Of a stretch of 64,000 nt of DNA, positions 51,839 to 61,491 are shown piece after piece; position 1 is the stretch's first letter, and every line of letters starts with the position of its first letter. The DNA is from Ignatzschineria larvae DSM 13226 (lineage in GTDB: Bacteria; Pseudomonadota; Gammaproteobacteria; Cardiobacteriales; Wohlfahrtiimonadaceae). The position numbers were made by a program, and so were the translations under genes. Location of the stretch: the NCBI RefSeq assembly GCF_038500265.1, contig NZ_CP150637.1:397501-461500 (forward strand), in the 5' to 3' direction. The notes below the pieces were generated by a model that saw only the letters and a program-made list of their open reading frames with translations, was not told the DNA's origin and made no database searches.

Positions 51839-52798
51839 ATGAATAATAAATATCATAGTTTAGTAAAACGTATTGAAGATCCAGCGCTTTTTGGTAAAGT
51901 AGCGGTGATCTATGGTGGGAATTCTTCAGAGCGAGAAGTCTCTCTCTGGTCGGGAGAAGCTGTATTAAAGGCGCTTCAAGCTCAAGGTATTGATGCATAT
52001 GGTGTCGATACGCAATCTGTTGAGCTTTTGAGTTATTTAAAAGAAGCACAATTTGATCGCGTTTTTATCGTGCTTCATGGGCGAGGTGGAGAAGATGGGG
52101 TGTTACAAGGTGCGCTTGAGTATCTACAGATTCCTTATACCGGTAGTGGTGTTTTAGCCTCTAGCGTTGGTATGGATAAGCTAAAAACGAAGCAAATTTG
52201 GAAAGCGTTAAACCTTCCTGTTTTAGAGTCTTATCTGTTGGAAGATCTTGAGACTGTTGAGCGATTAAAAGACGAGTTGACTTATCCGTTAGCCGTTAAA
52301 CCCGCTGAAGAGGGCTCAAGTATTGGTGTGAGTCGAGTTGATCGTGTTGAGGATTTAGTGAGTGCTTGGCAGGCAGCCGGGGGGTTTAATTCAGCGGTAT
52401 TTGCTGAAAACTGGATTGTAGGTAAGGGAGAGTATACTTGCGGTCTATTAAATGGAACAGCGCTTCCCTTGATTCGTATGGAGACGGATCTCGCTTTCTA
52501 CGATTATGAGGCGAAATATCTGCGCGATGATACACGTTATTACTGTCCTGCGGGATTGCCTGATGAAGATGAAACACGTTTTAGATCCCTGTGCGAAGCT
52601 GCATTTAAAGCATTAGGTGCGCGTGGGTGGGGGAGAATTGATCTCGTGGTTGATCAGGAGAATAATCCTTGGTTATTAGAGATCAATACAGTACCTGGTA
52701 TGACAAGTCATTCTTTAGTGCCTATGGCAGCAAAAGAGGCCGGCATCTCCTTTGAAAAGCTCTGTTGGCTTATTTTAGAAGAGACATTTCCGGTATAG
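51839..52798 (+). CDS. ddlB: D-alanine--D-alanine ligase
   Basis: A 319-residue ATP-grasp enzyme that makes the D-Ala-D-Ala dipeptide (E. coli DdlB 306). Motifs: VAVIYGGNSSEREVSL, FIVLHGRGGEDGVLQG, KPAEEGSSIGVS, and the C-terminal LEINTVPGMTSHSLVP. The N-terminal extension of about 18 residues precedes the first strand. It follows murC by 11 bases and precedes ftsQ by 115. Confidence 0.96.
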   Translation: MNNKYHSLVKRIEDPALFGKVAVIYGGNSSEREVSLWSGEAVLKALQAQGIDAYGVDTQSVELLSYLKEAQFDRVFIVLHGRGGEDGVLQGALEYLQIPYTGSGVLASSVGMDKLKTKQIWKALNLPVLESYLLEDLETVERLKDELTYPLAVKPAEEGSSIGVSRVDRVEDLVSAWQAAGGFNSAVFAENWIVGKGEYTCGLLNGTALPLIRMETDLAFYDYEAKYLRDDTRYYCPAGLPDEDETRFRSLCEAAFKALGARGWGRIDLVVDQENNPWLLEINTVPGMTSHSLVPMAAKEAGISFEKLCWLILEETFPV

Positions 52799-52913
52799 AA
52801 GAGCGGTATAAAAACATGAGAAACTTATTTTAGTAGGGACGGGTAGTAGGACCGGTAATATCATAAGTTTTTCGTACTATAAATATGGGTATATTGATGG
52901 GTTATTATTTACT

Positions 52914-53717
52914 TTGAAACAGTTATTGTTATATTCATCAAATCAACGAGTAAAAGGAAAATCACGACGCTATCAACAAGGCGTGGTACCACGGAAAGAG
53001 TTTAGCTGGAAGCGGTTTTGGGAAGTGTTTTTCCGAATTATTCGAGGATTTATTTTAGTAGCGCTACTGATTTTGATCGTAACGGGTCCTTACTATGGAT
53101 GGCAATATTTGAAGAGAAGTACCGTATTGTTCACCATTGATAAAGTTATGGTTTATGGCGATATTCATTATTTGTCTCATGATCGAGTGAATGAACTGGT
53201 CAAAGATGCGGTTGGACAAAATTTAGTGGGCTTAAATATTAATGAATATCAAAACCAGATCTTGAGTGAACCTTGGGTAAAATCAGTAGATTTAAAACGA
53301 CAATGGTTTCATGAATTAGAGGTCTATCTAACAGAACAGAAACCTGTGGCTATCTGGAATAATAGTGAGATGCTCAATAGCGAAGGGGAGATTTTTTCGC
53401 CAAGTGATATTCCCGAATATGACTGGGTCTATCTAACGGGATCTGATGAGAATGCTAAAGAGATCTTGCAGGTTTATCAGAAGATTGTACCGCAATTAGC
53501 TGCTCATGGTTTTAAGGTGAAAGAGATTATTTTAGATGAACAAGAATCTTGGAGCATCTTGCTAGATGGCAATTTGTTGCTTATTATGGGAACGGAAGCA
53601 TTAGATGAACGATTAGCTCGTTTTTTACGCCAATTACCAGATCAAAATGTTTTAGATGCAATATCGCACATTGATTTTCGTTATAAAAATGGATTTTCGG
53701 TAAAATGGAAGCAATAA
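52914..53717 (+). CDS. ftsQ: Cell division protein FtsQ
   Basis: A bitopic protein of 267 residues that joins the FtsB-FtsL complex to the divisome. A basic N terminus (R/K-rich, about 45 residues) is followed by one membrane span (IIRGFILVALLILIVTGPYY) and a periplasmic POTRA domain (FTIDKVMVYGDIHYLSHDRVN in part) and beta domain. The start is uncertain: TTG 52914 gives a length like E. coli FtsQ (276), there is no ATG upstream before a stop, and the ribosome binding site is weak. Usual ddl-ftsQ-ftsA order. Confidence 0.88.
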   Translation: MKQLLLYSSNQRVKGKSRRYQQGVVPRKEFSWKRFWEVFFRIIRGFILVALLILIVTGPYYGWQYLKRSTVLFTIDKVMVYGDIHYLSHDRVNELVKDAVGQNLVGLNINEYQNQILSEPWVKSVDLKRQWFHELEVYLTEQKPVAIWNNSEMLNSEGEIFSPSDIPEYDWVYLTGSDENAKEILQVYQKIVPQLAAHGFKVKEIILDEQESWSILLDGNLLLIMGTEALDERLARFLRQLPDQNVLDAISHIDFRYKNGFSVKWKQ

Positions 53718-53788
53718 GTTAAGCTATCATGAGCAGTGTATTACCACTAATAGCAATAAATAATAAAAACGATCAATAGGTGCAGAGT

Positions 53789-55039
53789 ATGACAGAACTT
53801 TCAGTACAATCCGTAGGTGTATGTATCGATATCGGAACGCACAAAGTCGTTGGTATGATGGCGAAAGTGCGAGAAGATGGAATTATCGAGATTGTGAAGA
53901 TAATTTCTCGCCCCTCTCGTGGCATTAAAAGGGGTATTATCAACAACATTGATCCTATTACACGAATTGTTAAAGATATTATTGCAGAGTTTGAACGTGA
54001 TTTGACTGTGAATGTTCTATCGGTCTCTACCTCTATTAGTGGTTCTCATATTAGAAGTCGGAAAAATACTGGAGTGATCACGCTTTCAAAAGATCGAGAG
54101 CGGTTTACTGAGAGAGATTATGAGCGTATTTTAATTGAAGCAGGTCAGTTAAAACTTGATCCTGGTGAGAGTGTATTACATGTTTTGCCACAAATGTATG
54201 TCGTTGATGGAGGGGAGCCTGTTGAGAATGCAATAGGTCTATCTGGCGTGCGTTTTACCCTTATTGCGCATCTTGTCACTGCCGCAACTAACGAGATTAC
54301 GAATATCCGTAATTGCATTGCTGCAAGTAATGTGAATATTGATAATATGATTTATGAAGGACTCTCTTCTGCGGTGAGTGTTTTGACAGAGGATGAATGT
54401 CAAAGGGGAGTGACGCTGATAGATATGGGCGCTGGAGTGACAGATGTAGTGGTTTATCAAAATGGTGTTGTCGTATTTCATGAATCTATTCCTCTAGGAG
54501 GAGATGATGTAACTGCTGATATCGCTAAAGTGAAGCGTTTTTCAACGCAAGTGGCTGAGAGTATTAAAATTGAACATGGTTCTTGTATGGGGTATGCAAG
54601 CTACGATGAAATGTTCACGCTTCCTGTTATTACAAATCAGAATGAAAATCGCAAAATGTCTACGCGTGAACTCTCATTTATTATTGATGCTCGTTATCGT
54701 GAAATTTTGGAATTTGTACGAGAGAAGATAGAAGAAGCAGGGTATTATCAGCTGCACGACGCAGGTGTAGTCTTAACGGGCGGTGCTAGTCAGATGGAGG
54801 GGTGTGTTGAGTTAGCAAGGGATGTCTTGGATAAACCTTGTAGAATCGGTCTGCCAATTAATGTGAGTTACAAAAGCTCAGAACCTTTAACGCCAGAACA
54901 TGCGGCTGTTGTAGGACTTCTTGCATCTTACAAATATGAGAATATTTGGCAAAAAGAGTTACAAAAAACGATGCCAAGTGGTAACATCTTTAGTAATATA
55001 TATAGGAAAATCGCTGGAATATGTCGTAGTTATTTATAA
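53789..55039 (+). CDS. ftsA: Cell division protein FtsA
   Basis: A 416-residue actin-like ATPase that tethers FtsZ to the membrane. Nucleotide motifs: CIDIGTHKVVGM near the N terminus, TLIDMGAGVTDVVVY in the second half, and VVLTGGASQMEG. The 1C domain is in the middle. The C terminus ends in an amphipathic helix with IYRKIAGICRSYL, the membrane anchor. ATG 53789 is chosen with AGGTG upstream; GTG 53780 is in frame. Followed by ftsZ after 55 bases. Confidence 0.95.
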   Translation: MTELSVQSVGVCIDIGTHKVVGMMAKVREDGIIEIVKIISRPSRGIKRGIINNIDPITRIVKDIIAEFERDLTVNVLSVSTSISGSHIRSRKNTGVITLSKDRERFTERDYERILIEAGQLKLDPGESVLHVLPQMYVVDGGEPVENAIGLSGVRFTLIAHLVTAATNEITNIRNCIAASNVNIDNMIYEGLSSAVSVLTEDECQRGVTLIDMGAGVTDVVVYQNGVVVFHESIPLGGDDVTADIAKVKRFSTQVAESIKIEHGSCMGYASYDEMFTLPVITNQNENRKMSTRELSFIIDARYREILEFVREKIEEAGYYQLHDAGVVLTGGASQMEGCVELARDVLDKPCRIGLPINVSYKSSEPLTPEHAAVVGLLASYKYENIWQKELQKTMPSGNIFSNIYRKIAGICRSYL

Positions 55040-55094
55040 GGTATTTCTAGCAAAACATTACATTAAAGAATACGAATAGAATTGAGGATTAATA

Positions 55095-56213
55095 ATGTCC
55101 ATTTTTGAACTGCAGCAAGATCATAACGAACATGGTCCTATTATCAAAGTAATAGGTGTCGGTGGTGCGGGTGGTAATGCTATCACGCATATGGTGAATT
55201 CTGGTCTTACCGGTGTAACCTTTATCGCCGCGAATACAGATTCACAAGATCTACACCAAGCTAAGGCTGATGTTCGTATTCAACTTGGAGAACAGTTGAC
55301 CCGTGGATTAGGTGCTGGAGCTAATCCTGAAATAGGTCGTCAAGCGGCTGAAGAAACGAAAGAGCATATTAAGGCTGAATTGAATGGCGCTGATATGGTC
55401 TTTATTGCAGCAGGAATGGGAGGTGGTACCGGCACTGGAGCTGCTCCTATTGTGGCGGAGGTTGCGAAGGAGTTAGGTATTCTAACCGTAGCTGTTGTAT
55501 CTCGTCCTTTCTCTATGGAAGGCCGTAAACGTGATCAAGCTGCGACTCAAGGTTTAAAACAACTTGCTCAAAATGTCGATTCACTAATCACGATTCCCAA
55601 TGATCGTTTAATGAGTGTGCTTGGGAAAGGTGTGAGTCTTTATGATGCATTTAGTGCGGCCAATAATGTGCTGTTTAATGCGGTCCAAGGTATTACAGAT
55701 AGTATTACCAAGCCAGGTATGATCAATCTTGATTTTAATGATGTCAAGACAGTCATGCGTCAACAAGGACTAGCGATGATGGGGGTCGGTTTATCATCTG
55801 GTGATAATGCTGCACGTGAGGCTATTCAACAAGCGATCTCTTCCCCGCTCCTAGAAGAAGTAAGTCTTAAAGGCGCAAAAGGCCTTTTGGTGAATATTTC
55901 TGGTGGTTTAGGCCTAAGTATTGGCGATCTACATGAAATTGGGGCTATCATCAGTGAATATGCCGATGAAGATACAACAGTCGTATTTGGCGCTGTTGTG
56001 GATGAAGAGATGGGTGATGATATTCGAGTAACGCTTGTGGCAACTGGACTAGGAGAATATCAATCTTCTATCGAGAAGGTGAGTATTGCTGATCAGTTAT
56101 TAGGTCGAGCAAAACCAACAACTCAAGAAACTACAAAAGAGAGCTCGAAGTCTAGTGGCTCACATTCAACAGGTTATTTAGATATTCCTGCATTTTTAAG
56201 AAAAAACTCTTAA
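55095..56213 (+). CDS. ftsZ: Cell division protein FtsZ
   Basis: A 372-residue tubulin-like GTPase that builds the division ring. The GTP-binding motif is [14 protein letters not shown] and the N-terminal loop [14 protein letters not shown]. The catalytic T7-loop side includes [12 protein letters not shown] low-complexity linker leads to the C-terminal peptide DIPAFLRK, which binds FtsA and other partners. It is the standard gene after ftsA; lpxC follows. Confidence 0.97.
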   Translation: MSIFELQQDHNEHGPIIKVIGVGGAGGNAITHMVNSGLTGVTFIAANTDSQDLHQAKADVRIQLGEQLTRGLGAGANPEIGRQAAEETKEHIKAELNGADMVFIAAGMGGGTGTGAAPIVAEVAKELGILTVAVVSRPFSMEGRKRDQAATQGLKQLAQNVDSLITIPNDRLMSVLGKGVSLYDAFSAANNVLFNAVQGITDSITKPGMINLDFNDVKTVMRQQGLAMMGVGLSSGDNAAREAIQQAISSPLLEEVSLKGAKGLLVNISGGLGLSIGDLHEIGAIISEYADEDTTVVFGAVVDEEMGDDIRVTLVATGLGEYQSSIEKVSIADQLLGRAKPTTQETTKESSKSSGSHSTGYLDIPAFLRKNS

Positions 56214-56242
56214 AATTCATAGAACTCTAAGAAAGAGAAGTT

Positions 56243-57157
56243 ATGTTAAAACAGAGAACAATAAAAAGTCTGGTACAAACCACAGGGATTGGGTTGCATT
56301 CCGGGAAAAAGGTCTATTTGACTCTACGACCGGCAGGCATTGATCAAGGTATTATTTTTCGTAGAACGGATCTGCCTTCACCAGATATCAAAATTGCAGC
56401 TGATGCAGTTGTCAGCACACAGCTTGCAACGATGATCGCTTCCCCTGAGGCTCCTGATGTGACAATTTCTACTATCGAACATCTTATGTCCGCATTATGT
56501 GGCTTAGGGATTGATAATGTTATTGTTGAAGTGAGTGCGCCGGAAATCCCTATTATGGATGGTAGTTCCGCACCATTTGTTTACCTGATTCAATCTGCAG
56601 GTATTCAGGAGCAGAATGCTGCGAAAAAATTTATCAAGATCAAAAAGCCCGTGATGTATCAGCATGAGGATAAGATTGCCAAATTATTGCCTTATAACGG
56701 CTTTAGATTAGATTTTACAATTAAATTTGACCATGCGGTACTCGATAAAACAAATCCGCAGCATCGTTGTGAGTTTTCAAGCCAATACTATATAGAAGAA
56801 GTGGCACGAGCAAGAACCTTCGGTTTTATGAAGGATCTTGAGATTATGCGTGAGCTTAATCTAGCATTAGGCGGCAGTATGGATAACGCCATTGTTGTGG
56901 ATGATTATCGTATTTTAAATGCAGATGGTCTCCGCTATGAGGACGAATTTGTTCGTCACAAAGTCTTAGATGCGGTAGGGGATCTTTATGTATTAGGGCA
57001 TCCGATTATCGGAGAGTTTGTCGGATATAAAGCAGGTCATATGATGAATAATATGCTTATTCGTGAGTTGATGAAAGATACTTCAGCTTATGAGGTTGTC
57101 ACTTATGAAGAAGCTGAACATTCGCCAGTGACTTTCACAGTACCTGCTTGGAATTAA
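56243..57157 (+). CDS. lpxC: UDP-3-O-acyl-N-acetylglucosamine deacetylase
   Basis: A 304-residue zinc enzyme (E. coli 305) for the first committed step of lipid A synthesis. Zinc ligands and catalytic residues are in [20 protein letters not shown], and [13 protein letters not shown] with the HKVLDAVGD region. The N terminus is [21 protein letters not shown]. It closes the dcw group as in gammaproteobacteria, 29 bases after ftsZ. Confidence 0.97.
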   Translation: MLKQRTIKSLVQTTGIGLHSGKKVYLTLRPAGIDQGIIFRRTDLPSPDIKIAADAVVSTQLATMIASPEAPDVTISTIEHLMSALCGLGIDNVIVEVSAPEIPIMDGSSAPFVYLIQSAGIQEQNAAKKFIKIKKPVMYQHEDKIAKLLPYNGFRLDFTIKFDHAVLDKTNPQHRCEFSSQYYIEEVARARTFGFMKDLEIMRELNLALGGSMDNAIVVDDYRILNADGLRYEDEFVRHKVLDAVGDLYVLGHPIIGEFVGYKAGHMMNNMLIRELMKDTSAYEVVTYEEAEHSPVTFTVPAWN

Positions 57158-57290
57158 TTTTATGGGAAATACTTTAATTTTGAGAGAAATTGGAGTATAG
57201 TCTTTAGTTTACGATTTTATATTGAATAACGTGTCTCTATATAATATAAAAAAGTTTTGGATATTAGTTGAATATAGGATATAAATTTTT

Positions 57291-57560
57291 ATGGTTACAA
57301 TTCGTCTAGCTCGTGGGGGCTCAAAAAAGCGTCCTTTCTACCAAATCGTTGTTGCGGATCAAAGAAATTCAGTAACAGGTAAATACATTGAGCGTCTTGG
57401 CTTTTTTAATCCCATCGCAAAAGGTGGGGAGAAACGTTTACAGCTTGCTCAAGACCGCGTTGATTATTGGGTAGGTGTAGGTGCACAGCCTTCTGAACGT
57501 GTTGCTTCATTACTTAAAGAAGCAAAAAGAGCGGCAGCTAAAGCAGCAGTTGAAGCTTAA
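57291..57560 (+). CDS. rpsP: Ribosomal protein S16
   Basis: An 89-residue small-subunit protein, with the signature [23 protein letters not shown] and ERLGFFNP. It starts the rpsP-rimM-trmD operon and is followed by an attenuator-like hairpin. AGGAT precedes the ATG. Confidence 0.97.
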   Translation: MVTIRLARGGSKKRPFYQIVVADQRNSVTGKYIERLGFFNPIAKGGEKRLQLAQDRVDYWVGVGAQPSERVASLLKEAKRAAAKAAVEA

Positions 57561-57581
57561 TCGTTCAATAATTTAATATAG

Positions 57582-57613
57582 AGCCATCTTATCTAGTATA
57601 AGGTGGCTTTTTT
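57582..57613 (+). terminator. Terminator-like hairpin between rpsP and rimM
   Basis: AGCCATCTTAT (57582-57592) pairs with ATAAGGTGGCT (57598-57608; one G-T) and is followed by TTTTTT. It should lower expression of rimM-trmD relative to rpsP. Confidence 0.8.
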
Positions 57614-57637
57614 GTTCGCTTTTGAGGAGTCAGAATA

Positions 57638-58141
57638 ATGCAAGCAGAGAAGATTGTTGTAGGTAAGATCAATGGTTTTCATGGGGTCAAAGGGTTTATT
57701 AAAGTATTTTCTGAAACTAGGCCAAGAGAAGGTATTTTGCATTATCAGCATTTCTTAATTCAGCGAAATGGTGCTTGGGAAACTCTAGAAGTCGAAGTAG
57801 GACAGAAGCACAGTAAACACATTCTTTTTAAATTTAAAGGGTTAGATTCAAGAGATTCTGTTGAGCCTTTGTTAGGATCTGTACTCCATGTTGCGCGGGA
57901 AGATCTGCCTGAATTGGCTGAAGATGAGATTTATTGGGTGGATCTTTATGGGCTCAAAGTATTTAATCATGAAGATGTTGAATTAGGCGTTATAGAAGAT
58001 ATCTTTGAAACTGGCGCAAATGATGTATTGGCGGTGAAAGGTGAGAAGGGGGAGATTTTGATTCCTTATTCAATGGAATATATCGTCATGGAAGTGAATT
58101 TGGAAGAAGGCTATATTGTGGTCGATTGGGATGAAGAGTAG
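57638..58141 (+). CDS. rimM: Ribosome maturation factor RimM
   Basis: A 167-residue protein with an N-terminal RimM domain (VGKINGFHGVKGFIKV) and a C-terminal PRC-barrel (DEIYWVDLYGLKV, GANDVLAVKGEKGEILIPYS). It helps assemble the 30S head region. GAGGAG lies before the ATG. It is followed by trmD after nine bases. Confidence 0.95.
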   Translation: MQAEKIVVGKINGFHGVKGFIKVFSETRPREGILHYQHFLIQRNGAWETLEVEVGQKHSKHILFKFKGLDSRDSVEPLLGSVLHVAREDLPELAEDEIYWVDLYGLKVFNHEDVELGVIEDIFETGANDVLAVKGEKGEILIPYSMEYIVMEVNLEEGYIVVDWDEE

Positions 58142-58150
58142 AAAGTGAAG

Positions 58151-58840
58151 ATGATTATTGATGTTATAGCGCTTATTCCAGAGATCATACAGCCGATTAT
58201 TGAAGATGGGATCATTAGTCGTGCGCATCAGAAATCACTCTTTGAGCTCCGTTTTTGGAATCCTAGAGACTATACAGAAGATCGTCATCATACGGTAGAT
58301 GCAAGGCCATTTGGCGGTGGTCCTGGGATGGTAATGATGTATGAACCTTTGAAAAAGACATTCGATGCAATTGAATCACATCGGCAAAGTCGAGGATTAC
58401 GTATCTATATGTCGCCTCAAGGGGATGTTTTTAAACAATCAAAAGCAAGAGAATTGTCGGAAGTGCCACATTTAGTGTTGCTCTGTGGTCGTTATGAAGG
58501 GGTTGATCAGCGTATCATTGATACGGAGATTGATTTTGAGCTTTCAATAGGCGATTACGTGCTTTCAGGCGGAGAATTAGCTGCTGCCGTAGTAATAGAT
58601 AGTATCGTCCGTTTGCTTCCTGACGCAATGTCGAATGAGGCATCTCACCAAAATGACTCCTTCAGCCAAGGGGATCTTTTAGATCATCCTCATTACACAA
58701 GACCACGAGAAATTAATGGTCTGAAGGTACCAGATATCCTATTTTCTGGTGATCATGCAAAGATTGAAGTTTGGCGTCGAGAAGAATCCCTTCGGAGAAC
58801 CGCATTACGTCATAATAAAGCTGGTATTAATAACCATTAA
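58151..58840 (+). CDS. trmD: tRNA (guanine-N1)-methyltransferase TrmD
   Basis: A 229-residue SPOUT enzyme that methylates G37 of tRNAs. Motifs RPFGGGPGMVMMYEPL, LLCGRYEGVDQR and SIGDYVLSGGELAA form the knotted SAM site. ATG 58151 gives MIIDVIALIPEII, aligned with the E. coli start; GTG 58145 is in frame. It is about 25 residues shorter at the C terminus than E. coli TrmD (255), ending soon after WRREESLRRT. rplS, which normally follows, is not present. Confidence 0.93.
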   Translation: MIIDVIALIPEIIQPIIEDGIISRAHQKSLFELRFWNPRDYTEDRHHTVDARPFGGGPGMVMMYEPLKKTFDAIESHRQSRGLRIYMSPQGDVFKQSKARELSEVPHLVLLCGRYEGVDQRIIDTEIDFELSIGDYVLSGGELAAAVVIDSIVRLLPDAMSNEASHQNDSFSQGDLLDHPHYTRPREINGLKVPDILFSGDHAKIEVWRREESLRRTALRHNKAGINNH

Positions 58841-58982
58841 TCCATTAATAAAATTTTATTTATATTAATGATAATATTGTCAATTATATTGACTATTTAT
58901 AAATTAATGTTTATTATTTTCAAGGCTCGAGCAGGAGCTGTTTATAGAGTCTGCCGATAGATATGACACAAGGAGGAATGTC

Positions 58983-59171
58983 TTGTTAATTTTAACTAGA
59001 AAACCAGGTGAGCGTTTCGTTATTAACGATGATATCACAGTTACTGTACTAGAGTTTAAGGGAAACCAAATTCGTATTGGTATTGATGCGCCTAGTGATG
59101 TAAAAATATTCAGAGAAGAGGTTTATGAGCGTATTGCAGCGGCATCTGCAGAAAATGAAAAGAAGTCGTAA
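58983..59171 (+). CDS. csrA: Carbon storage regulator CsrA (TTG start)
   Basis: A 62-residue RNA-binding regulator that binds GGA motifs near start codons of target mRNAs. The sequence [24 protein letters not shown] with EEVYERI matches CsrA (E. coli 61). The start is TTG 58983, six bases after AGGAGG (58971-58976); ATG 58978 would give only a three-codon frame. GGA motifs stand in the leader (GCAGGAGC near 58933 and AAGGAGGA at the ribosome binding site), so it may repress itself as in E. coli. Confidence 0.96.
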   Translation: MLILTRKPGERFVINDDITVTVLEFKGNQIRIGIDAPSDVKIFREEVYERIAAASAENEKKS

Positions 59172-59187
59172 TTGCAAAATATATGTA

Positions 59188-59219
59188 AAAGTCCTGAAAG
59201 TTGATTTCGGGACTTTTTT
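59188..59219 (+). terminator. Terminator of csrA
   Basis: AGTCCTGAAA pairs with TTTCGGGACT around GTTGA and runs into TTTTTT. Confidence 0.85.
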
Positions 59220-59375
59220 ATTAGTTTAGTACCGTAAAACACCGTCCTTTAGGGGGTATATGAGGTACCGGTAATGTGGGACTATAGTGATGAATTCACT
59301 TCAAAACTATTTCATGTTAAACGCCCCTACATTATTTCTGAGAAGATAGATGTCTCTATTTATTACATTTCTATT

Positions 59376-60224
59376 TTATGATGAGTCTTTTCCAAAGTCC
59401 TGATTTTTAAAATCGCTATTTTCACTAATTTCATGGGGATAATTTCGTTTTTGAAGACCTACAGAATCTGATTCAGGATGAATATGTAATCCCTCTTCAT
59501 CAAATGAACAATTTTGGATCGTAGGCCAATCAATTCCAAGATCAATGTCTCGTGCTTTAAGTGTGCTATCCATCTGCGCAAGCGCTTGGTCAAGCTTCTC
59601 AATATGATCGAGAAGCAGATTAATCGCATTCGCTTCTGGATCTTCTACCGCATGACTCATTCCATAGGCATTAAAGAGACGATTTGCGATTGCTTTTTTA
59701 AGATTGGGCGTATCGGGTTTGGAAATACGGGCCGGAATTCCGACTGCTGTTGTATTATCAGGTACCGATTTTACAACAACGGAATTTGCCCCAATACTTG
59801 CACCATTACCGATAGTAATAGGTCCTAACACTTTTGCACCGGCACCGACAACCACATGATGACCAAGCGTAGGATGGCGTTTACCTTTATTCAGGCTGGT
59901 ACCACCAAGAGTAACACCATGATAAAGCGTGCAATCATCGCCAATAATCGCCGTTTCCCCAATGACAACCCCCATTCCATGATCAATAAAGAAGCGTCGG
60001 CCAATCTGTGCGCCGGGGTGGATCTCAATACCGGTTAAGAATCGATTCCAAGTAGAGAGCCAACGGGCGAGTGTTTTGAGTTTCTTATGCCACAAACAGT
60101 GAGCAACGCGATGAAGCCAAATCGCCCAGAGCCCAGGATAAGCTAATAATACTTCAAAAGAGGATCGCGCTGCGGGGTCGATCTTTTTAATATTTTGAAT
60201 ATCTTCTCGAATGGTTTTAAACAT
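59376..60224 (-). CDS. cysE: Serine O-acetyltransferase
   Basis: A 282-residue left-handed beta-helix (hexapeptide repeat) enzyme that makes O-acetylserine, first step of cysteine synthesis. The catalytic His and Asp are in [13 protein letters not shown] and [10 protein letters not shown]. The active-site loop includes [17 protein letters not shown]. It has the short N terminus of the EpsC/SrpH type, and a C-terminal tail of about 60 residues beyond the helix. It lies on the minus strand after trmJ, 181 bases from it; a trmJ/cysE neighbourhood is common. Confidence 0.94.
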   Translation of the reverse strand: MFKTIREDIQNIKKIDPAARSSFEVLLAYPGLWAIWLHRVAHCLWHKKLKTLARWLSTWNRFLTGIEIHPGAQIGRRFFIDHGMGVVIGETAIIGDDCTLYHGVTLGGTSLNKGKRHPTLGHHVVVGAGAKVLGPITIGNGASIGANSVVVKSVPDNTTAVGIPARISKPDTPNLKKAIANRLFNAYGMSHAVEDPEANAINLLLDHIEKLDQALAQMDSTLKARDIDLGIDWPTIQNCSFDEEGLHIHPESDSVGLQKRNYPHEISENSDFKNQDFGKDSS

Positions 60225-60405
60225 AGTAAAAGGGTCTTTTGATGATTGTCTGTTATCGATTATCGATTTTTATTTATTATATTGTGAATTGCGAATCGTT
60301 TGCTCGGCCTGTAGATTGTTATCCTATCGGTAGACAACTTATTCGAGTATCTATCGATTCTAATATTTGTTAGCACTATTATCTATTCTAATATTACTGC
60401 TAATA

Positions 60406-61215
60406 CTACTGATCTTTAGCAATCGCTTTTTGCGAAGCGGTGAGTGCACCCCGTAAAATATTGATTTCTTCTTGGGTTAATTCGGCCTTTTTATAGAGGT
60501 GGCGAATTTTACGCATGAGGTGTTTAGGATTAGCCGGATCTAAGAATTGTGTCTCAATGAGGGATTGTTCAAAATGTTGGATAAAGCCTTCAAAAGCCTC
60601 ATCAGTTGCCGGGAGTTCTCCTGCATAATGGGGTTTTTTAACTTTTTCGCGTCGATCATCAATCACATTTTGCCGACGTAATTCATAAGCAATAATCTGA
60701 ATGGCGGCTGCAATGTTGAGCGAATTATAATTATTTTCTGTGGGAATATAGAAGAGCGCCTGACAGAGGTCAACCTCTTCATTGGTGAGGCCTGTCCGTT
60801 CGGTGCCAAAGAGAATGGCAATTTTAGCCTCTGGTTTTTCCCTTAATATCTCGTGAATTTGCAGTGCGCCGGCTTCAATGGATTTCTCTTCTTTATTGAG
60901 GTGGCGACTTCTTGCGCTAGTACCAAAAACATAGTGGCAATCTTGAATCGCTTCACTTAACGTTTCGGTCACTTGAGCATTCTCTAGTACATCTAAAGCA
61001 CCGCTTGCTAGTGCGGTAGCCTCTTTACTTGGGAATTTTTTGGGGGAGACTAACGTGAGATTATAAAGTCCCATGACACGCATAGCTCTTGCTGCTGAGC
61101 CAATATTGCCGGGATGAGAGGTATTGACCATAACTATCTTAATGGCATCTAAAGCTGAAGGTGTACGATTCATTTTTGAGGTTGTGGTTTCTGTAGATTG
61201 AGTGGATGTCGGCAT
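60406..61215 (-). CDS. trmJ: tRNA (cytidine/uridine-2'-O-)-methyltransferase TrmJ
   Basis: A 269-residue SPOUT methyltransferase that methylates position 32 of the anticodon loop. The motifs IVMVNTSHPGNIGSAARAM, LFGTERTGLTNEEVDLC and NYNSLNIAAAIQI (SAM site) are clear. The first 20 residues are Ser/Thr-rich and lack a good ribosome binding site, so the true start may be ATG 61173. Two degenerate repeats, sharing ATAGATGAATAT, lie in the upstream gap near 61258-61302. It stands before cysE. Confidence 0.93.
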   Translation of the reverse strand: MPTSTQSTETTTSKMNRTPSALDAIKIVMVNTSHPGNIGSAARAMRVMGLYNLTLVSPKKFPSKEATALASGALDVLENAQVTETLSEAIQDCHYVFGTSARSRHLNKEEKSIEAGALQIHEILREKPEAKIAILFGTERTGLTNEEVDLCQALFYIPTENNYNSLNIAAAIQIIAYELRRQNVIDDRREKVKKPHYAGELPATDEAFEGFIQHFEQSLIETQFLDPANPKHLMRKIRHLYKKAELTQEEINILRGALTASQKAIAKDQ

Positions 61216-61491
61216 AAATAAGTAAGGTATTGTTTAAGATCTATTGTTAAAAGGATGATGGATAGATGAATATAGGTAGATGAATATGGGCAGATGATTA
61301 TGGTAATGATCTATGATCAGGAATTACAGGCTTCTATGATAGAATGTTGGCGAATATCGAACCGGAATCCATAACGTCATTCGTAGATCAATCTAAGGTA
61401 GCCGTATTGAAGCCGAAAGCGCTATTTTACTATATCAAGGATTGTAAGCGTTAAAGATTATAACAATTTTCTAAAGACAGGGGAGGCTTCT

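Noticed and set aside
58978-58989. ATG at 58978 as csrA start
   Set aside because: It stops after three codons and is one base from the ribosome binding site; the CsrA sequence begins at TTG 58983.
59284-59310. Possible eighth MITE end (TATAGTGATGAATTCACTTC)
   Set aside because: Only the first eight bases and a TTCAAAA fit; the core with CCGGCAT is missing.
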